A DNA stretch of 14,567 bases from an uncultured Bacteroidales bacterium (GTDB lineage: Bacteria; Bacteroidota; Bacteroidia; Bacteroidales; UBA932), in contig CAJUEK010000038.1 in assembly GCA_910585445.1 (NCBI GenBank), positions 1 to 14,567 on the forward strand. Reading direction: 5' to 3'. The translations under genes were made by a program, and so were the position numbers. The notes beneath the pieces were generated by a model. The model worked only from the letters and a program-made list of their open reading frames with translations, made no database searches and was not told the DNA's origin. Positions 12,970 through 14,567 of this stretch are shown here, in pieces (positions within the stretch are counted from its first letter, which is position 1; every line of letters begins with the position of its first letter).

Positions 12970-14157
12970 ATGGAAAACAATCTGACTGAGAAAAAACAGG
13001 GCCGCGAAGCCTGGATTGACTGGATGAGAATTGCGGCCTGCCTCATGGTATTCATCGTACACAGTACCGAGCCATTCTACCTTGGCGGAGACGGTGCCCT
13101 CATACTTACAAAGACGGATGCGTTTTGGGCGTCATTCTTCGATTCATTCGTGCGTGCCTGCGTACCGCTGTTCATCGTAGCCTCCAGCTACCTGCAGTTC
13201 CCTCTGCACTACTCCGCCGGAGAATTTTTCAGGAAAAGGGCAGTGCGCATCCTTATCCCGTTCATAATCTGGAGCCTTGTATATGCTTTCGCTTTCGGAG
13301 AGCCGGTGTCCAATCTCAAGGACCTGCTCCTGAACTTCAACTATGCGGCCGGACATCTGTGGTTCGTCTATATGTTGTGCGGAATATACCTTCTGATGCC
13401 GCTGCTCTCTCCGTGGGCTGAAAAAGTCGGGAAAAGAGAGCTTCAATTCTACTTGGGCATCTGGCTTTTCACGACACTCATCCCTATCATACGCGACTGG
13501 GCCTCACAATCGCCCCTCGCCATAACCTATGGCCCGACAGGCATTCCGAGACAGGCACTGTTCCCTCTTTGGGGAGAGGCCAGCTGGAACGCATACGGCC
13601 TGTTCTATTATTTCAGCGGCTTCATAGGCTACCTGCTTTTAGGATTGTATTTCCGCAAATTCGTTGGCATCATGTCATGGGCAAGGACACTGTCCATATC
13701 CGTCCCGTGTTATCTGCTTGGCTTTGCGATTTCCTTCGGCGGTTTCCTCCACCGGGCATTTGAAAGCGCTCAAGGCATATTCCCGGTCGGAGGCGCTGTC
13801 GATATGGCCGTATGGTGGGAAACCACATGGTGCAACGACACGATCGGAGTGGCTCTGATGACCATAGCATGGCTGCTGATTTTCCGGAAAGCGAACGCTC
13901 ACGGGACCTTTTACTCAAAAGTCCTGTTGCCTGTATCAAAAGCAAGCTACGGCATGTATTTATGCCACATGCTGATTCTTGCCCCCATATGCGGCCTTTT
14001 CCGCGGTTGGCTCGGGTCCGGCAGCGAAGGCATGCTCGGATTCTGGACTACTCCCCTCGAGATACTGCTGTCCGCATTTACAGCTTTCGCATGCGTTGCA
14101 GCCATATCAGTGCTTCTGCAAAGGATTCCTAAAATAGGCAAATACATAATAGGTTAG
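12970..14157 (+). CDS. Acyltransferase family 3 membrane protein
   Basis: 395 residues with about ten transmembrane helices, the layout of the acyltransferase-3 family (PF01757; OafA, WecH, NodX relatives). The first helix region WIDWMRIAACLMVFIVHS carries the typical D-W-x-R and the histidine H31 thought to be catalytic; FFRKRAVRILIPFIIWSLVY (about 87-106) is the second conserved block (F-x-x-K-R-x-x-R-I-x-x-P), GHLWFVYMLCGIYLLMPLL (about 128-146) the third, and SKASYGMYLCHMLIL (about 320-334) the fourth. These are the family's hallmarks. It should transfer an acyl group, usually acetyl, to a cell-surface or exported glycan. The acceptor is not shown. It follows the Crp-like regulator by 63 bases, so it may belong to that transcript. 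The first helix subtype is closest to the WecH/O-acetyltransferase branch. Confidence 0.92.
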   Translation: MENNLTEKKQGREAWIDWMRIAACLMVFIVHSTEPFYLGGDGALILTKTDAFWASFFDSFVRACVPLFIVASSYLQFPLHYSAGEFFRKRAVRILIPFIIWSLVYAFAFGEPVSNLKDLLLNFNYAAGHLWFVYMLCGIYLLMPLLSPWAEKVGKRELQFYLGIWLFTTLIPIIRDWASQSPLAITYGPTGIPRQALFPLWGEASWNAYGLFYYFSGFIGYLLLGLYFRKFVGIMSWARTLSISVPCYLLGFAISFGGFLHRAFESAQGIFPVGGAVDMAVWWETTWCNDTIGVALMTIAWLLIFRKANAHGTFYSKVLLPVSKASYGMYLCHMLILAPICGLFRGWLGSGSEGMLGFWTTPLEILLSAFTAFACVAAISVLLQRIPKIGKYIIG

Positions 14158-14185
14158 GATAATGTGGAAAATCCGGTTATCTTTG
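14154..14185 (+). promoter_or_regulatory. Bacteroidetes promoter for the second acyltransferase
   Basis: TATCTTTG (14178-14185) is a perfect -7 box; TTAG (14154-14157) is a 3-of-4 match to the -33 TTTG with a 20-base spacer. It gives a leader of about 70 bases before ATG 14264. The -33 element overlaps the stop codon of the previous gene. Confidence 0.6.
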
Positions 14186-14242
14186 CAGCGCTTTGGCTGA
14201 TTTTGCCATCGCCTCAAACTAACCGGACCGCAGGCAATGCGG
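14172..14242 (+). repeat. Inverted repeats in the second acyltransferase leader
   Basis: TCCGGTT (14172-14178) is the exact reverse complement of AACCGGA (14221-14227) and touches the -7 box; right after it CCGCA (14228-14232) pairs with TGCGG (14238-14242) around GGCAA. These may be an operator and a leader stem, or chance; no T tract follows that would make an attenuator. Confidence 0.35.
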
Positions 14243-14263
14243 CCATTTTAACACAAAACAAAC

Positions 14264-14567
14264 ATGACAAACAACGTTTATTTGGCATCCAAACCGAGAT
14301 ACGAGATTCTGGACGGTCTCAGAGGCGTAGCCGCCGTACTGGTGGTCCTGTTTCACGTTTTCGAGGCCTATTCTCCAGGCCCTGCAGGCCAGATCATCAA
14401 CCACGGCTATCTTGCAGTGGACTTCTTCTTCATGCTTTCCGGCTTCGTCATAGGATATGCTTATGATGACCGCTGGAACAAAATGAGCACATGGGGATTC
14501 TTCAAGAGACGTCTTGTACGCCTGCATCCGATGGTGGTCATGGGCACCGTGGTAGGAGCCTGCCTGT
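14264..14567 (+). CDS. Acyltransferase family 3 membrane protein, N-terminal part
   Basis: ATG 14264 opens a frame that runs off the window end after 101 codons. The start RYEILDGLRGVAAVLVVLFH (13-31) is the classic first helix of acyltransferase-3 proteins, with D17-G-L-R and the putative catalytic H31. YLAVDFFFMLSGFVIGYAY follows, the family's second block with V-D-x-F-F-x-L-S-G-F, then FFKRRLVRLHPM, matching the F-x-x-R-R-x-x-R-x-x-P block. This subtype is close to OafA/YrhL O-acetyltransferases and differs from the gene before it. It has its own promoter at 14154-14185. Substrate unknown; the two neighbouring genes may modify one glycan. Confidence 0.92.
   Translation, partial: MTNNVYLASKPRYEILDGLRGVAAVLVVLFHVFEAYSPGPAGQIINHGYLAVDFFFMLSGFVIGYAYDDRWNKMSTWGFFKRRLVRLHPMVVMGTVVGACL

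Noticed and set aside
1..14567. CRISPR array, tRNA or rRNA genes, intact insertion sequence
   Set aside because: No regularly spaced direct repeats, no cloverleaf or rRNA sequence recognised, and no transposase motifs found.

Overview
The window looks like chromosome from a member of the Bacteroidales (Bacteroides/Prevotella relatives). The evidence is the recurring -7 box TAnnTTTG, twice paired with a TTTG -33 box at the 20-21 bp spacing typical of this phylum; mostly absent Shine-Dalgarno sequences; and families common there (AAA_14/DUF4143 ATPase, SWIM protein, ThrE split in two, Crp-like regulator without a nucleotide pocket). I cannot assign a species. The first 2.4 kb is visibly richer in A+T than the rest.

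Layout. 1-2475: the 3' end of a metallophosphoesterase, a long hairpin, a short minus-strand relic that looks like a PIN-domain tail, an intact AAA_14/DUF4143 ATPase, and a gap with two hairpins and a mini-ORF. 2476-6169: a minus-strand SWIM zinc-finger/helical protein; directly upstream of it a frameshifted remnant of a second DUF4143 ATPase; a plus-strand nucleoid-associated protein (NdpA/YejK family); and a gap with an unidentified minus-strand coding relic. 6170-8735: a nitroreductase with a strong terminator, a gap that may hold a decayed membrane gene, then three overlapping genes: a 67-residue membrane peptide and the two halves of a ThrE-type threonine/serine exporter. 8736-11228: yaaA with its own promoter and a leader hairpin, converging on a minus-strand pair (YdeI/OmpD-associated protein and a fused double GNAT acetyltransferase). 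11229-14567: a divergent control region with tandem repeats that each end in a consensus promoter, driving a secreted P1/S1-nuclease-like protein translationally coupled to a Crp/Fnr-family regulator, followed by two acyltransferase-3 family membrane proteins, the second cut by the window edge.

How the genes may work together. Four-base ATGA overlaps tie the exporter halves to the small membrane peptide, and the secreted protein to its regulator; these are the clearest functional units. The acyltransferases probably modify surface or exported glycans. Most of the rest is housekeeping or stress-type chromosome. The notable pattern is that several long gaps contain decayed coding sequence, so this stretch has repeatedly gained and lost accessory genes. 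I did not find an intact, clearly new multi-gene system. The best leads are the tandem promoter repeat with the coupled secreted protein/regulator pair, and the small peptide in the exporter operon.
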